Shown here one piece after another: positions 62,030-64,000 of a stretch of 64,000 nt of DNA; within the stretch, counting starts at the first letter, position 1, and every line of letters starts with the position of its first letter. The DNA lies in NCBI RefSeq assembly GCF_945859705.1, contig NC_079134.1, positions 16,161,545 to 16,225,544 of the forward strand. Direction: 5' to 3'. The notes under the pieces were generated by a model. That model searched no databases. It saw nothing but the letters and a program-made list of their open reading frames with translations, and was not told the origin of the DNA. This stretch comes from Episyrphus balteatus. Its lineage: Eukaryota; Arthropoda; Insecta; Diptera; Syrphidae. A program made the position numbers and the translations under genes.

Positions 62030-63335
62030 GGGCAGAAAATAGGGGTTTTTCTGGGATTTTCAAATGCAAAAAGAGGAATTTTGTAGATAGATAGAATTTT
62101 TAGGAGTTCAAAAAAGGGACAAGAGAATTCTTAAACTGAAATTGTATTTTCAAGGATATCTTTAAGGATTTATACGATTAAGGAAGGAATTTTTCATAAT
62201 TGACCCTTGACACTTATATGAGAATCTGAGAGGACTTGTTGTCCGAGAATATTAAGTATCTTATAATCTGGTTATTAAATTTTGTCTTCTTTAATAAGAA
62301 GCATGTTATCCTTAACATGAGAATAAACGATGTATACCATGGGAAAGCCAATTTTGACAAAAGATTGTGTTGGAACTTATGATAAACATTATTTGACAAA
62401 TATGATAGTTTTGAAAAGATGATAGAATATATAAAATGCAATTTCATGATTTAACATAATAGACTTCAAAGTTTCATTAGGTATTAAAAAAAAAGTTAGG
62501 TACCATTTTTATAAAAATGATTTTTGAAAAATGTGGGTAGTTTCTAAAAAAATCACCCTTTTAGATTCATTTGAACTTGTATAAGACTATTTGTCGCATT
62601 GAGCTCAAATTTGGAGGACTTATTCTTCATAATATGACCTATCGATTGACCCCAAATATGTCCTTTTACATTAATTTTTACTTACTGATTTTAAATTACT
62701 GATTGACAAAAAAAAAGCAGACATTTCGAAATCCTTCACTTTTTAGTAAATCCTACATGAACAAAAGCACCTTAATTAAGGAAAATGTAAAATATTAATG
62801 CCCATTATATTTAAAAAGTCAAATATGTAAAAAAAAAAACAATAATAAAATACATTAAACAAAATTTGTACGTGTTTTGTAATTTTATATACTATTTTTC
62901 TATTTAGAAATATCTTATTTGTAATAAACCATTCTATAAACTGCCTTGTAAAGCTTCAGATTTGTTTCTCCTAGAAGCAAAAGTATACTTTTCTTATAGT
63001 TTTTGATGTGCTGAGTTAGAATTCAAAGTCAAAAAAATTCTATCACGTCAGGATTTTAAGATATTGGCATTAAAGTATCACAAAATCAAGTTTTTTTTTT
63101 TAGAAAATCTCAATATCTCAAAAACCAGAGCTGACCGAAATTTTTTGAGTTCCGATTCAAAATCAGCACACTAAAGTCCATTAGAAAAGTATACTTTTTT
63201 TCTAAGGAGAAAGATATATAAATTTTTAGAGATCAGTTTCTTTATGGTAAGATATGTCAAACCATTAAACTTATACTTAAATTAAGATATCTCGAAGAAG
63301 AAAAGAGATATTGAGGAGATTAAAACTGAATTTGA
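62030..63335. other. AT-rich stretch, nothing identified
   Basis: No coding region, inverted repeat or RNA gene is seen. The short frames are compositional. Confidence 0.4.
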
Positions 63336-63339
63336 AAGA

Positions 63340-64000
63340 AAATAAAATGCACGACTGGGGTCGCACGTACTTGCTCTTATGCTTCAAGTTACTCTAATGT
63401 TAAAGCTTTTTATTTAAGAAAATTAAGAAAATTTAAAATTTGATATTTTCAAGAAATTAAAAAAAATAAAATCTGTTTTTTATAATTAATTAAATATAGT
63501 TTTAAATGATCTTTCACAAAAAACCAAGTATGCCAGTTTACTTCTTGTATAAAAGTGAGTTTTTAGAAAAAAACTTTCGAAAATCGTTAGAGCCGTTTTT
63601 TAAAAAAATAATTTTTTATATATAAAAATTTTCTGACATTTTTCAAAAAAAAAAGTTGGTATGCCATTTTGAAGTAATAACTTATTTACGCATAAAAACG
63701 AAATTTCAAAATTTTTCATAAACACGTTTTCAAAAAATTGATTTTTCAAAAAAAAAATTTGAAATATTTTTTAAAAATCCAAAAATGAGTTTTTTGAAAA
63801 TTTTCTAAATTTTTAACATTACCTTTACCTAAAACATTTTGTATAAAAATTTTTCGGGTATTCTTGAACGAGATATTCATAAATCAAAAAAAAACGTTAT
63901 ATGACAGGTACCGTTAATAACGGTAAAAAAAAATATTTTTTTTATTTAGAAAGTTGGCTCTTATGTGTACCTACTGCTACACTCAAAAATTTTAATGAAA
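63340..64000 (+). repeat. R1 dispersed repeat, copy cut by window end
   Basis: It begins AAAATGCACGACTGGGGTCG (63344) and follows the 15690-16340 copy closely through 'ttagagccgttttt', 'ggtatgccattttgaag' and 'gacaggtaccgttaataacg'. The copy continues past the window. Confidence 0.75.

Larger units (their letters stand above)
39640..64000 (-). other. BicD: sequence 5' of the first BicD exon seen, probably a long intron
   Basis: The exon ending at 39639 begins in mid-protein after a good acceptor, so at least one coding exon lies further right. I searched for the missing N-terminal residues on the minus strand up to 64000 and did not recognise them. The span between holds transposons and GC-richer islands. 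It would therefore be one or more introns of at least 24 kb. Confidence 0.7.

Overview
The window is AT-rich animal DNA with one clear protein-coding gene. On the minus strand, seven consecutive coding exons (33118-39639) encode almost all of Bicaudal D, the dynein cargo adaptor. Every splice site obeys GT-AG, and the joined exons (2133 bp) stay in frame to a stop codon. The predicted protein is so close to fly BicD that the organism is very probably a dipteran, most likely a higher (brachyceran) fly. The long introns and heavy transposon load suggest a much larger genome than Drosophila melanogaster. I cannot name the species.

Layout, left to right. 1-17 kb: AT-rich intergenic DNA downstream of BicD. 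It holds a hAT-like miniature element, several terminal-inverted-repeat (TIR) elements, members of a dispersed family called R1 here, and two GC-richer islands (2.0-3.4 and 11.5-13.8 kb). 17.2-26.9 kb: a head-to-tail tandem duplication with a 4888-bp unit. The copies are almost identical, and each carries a tRNA-derived SINE-like module, a 21-bp minisatellite and a small inverted-repeat element. The duplication breakpoint falls inside a 105-bp tandem repeat. 27.1-33.1 kb: extremely AT-rich DNA that probably includes the BicD 3' UTR. 33.1-39.6 kb: BicD coding exons, with an 8-bp-TSD hAT-like element in the last intron. 39.6-64 kb: sequence 5' of the first exon seen, probably a very long intron, because about 70 N-terminal residues are missing.

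The upstream region is a transposon graveyard. It contains an old inverted duplication of a cysteine-rich ORF (45.3-46.5 kb) and a young composite element (46.8-52.0 kb). The composite element is built on a 1790-bp palindrome with a 98-bp spacer and is interrupted by a Transib-like insertion with TIRs CACAATGGGG and a CGTCG target duplication. Further right are a decayed piggyBac element with TTAA ends (56.9-58.1 kb), more R1 copies, and GC-richer islands that could be regulatory or untranslated exons.

The most striking structure is the composite palindrome. If BicD transcription starts to its right, its primary transcript would contain a 1.8-kb perfect hairpin inside an intron. No bacterial-type operon, CRISPR array or rRNA gene is present.
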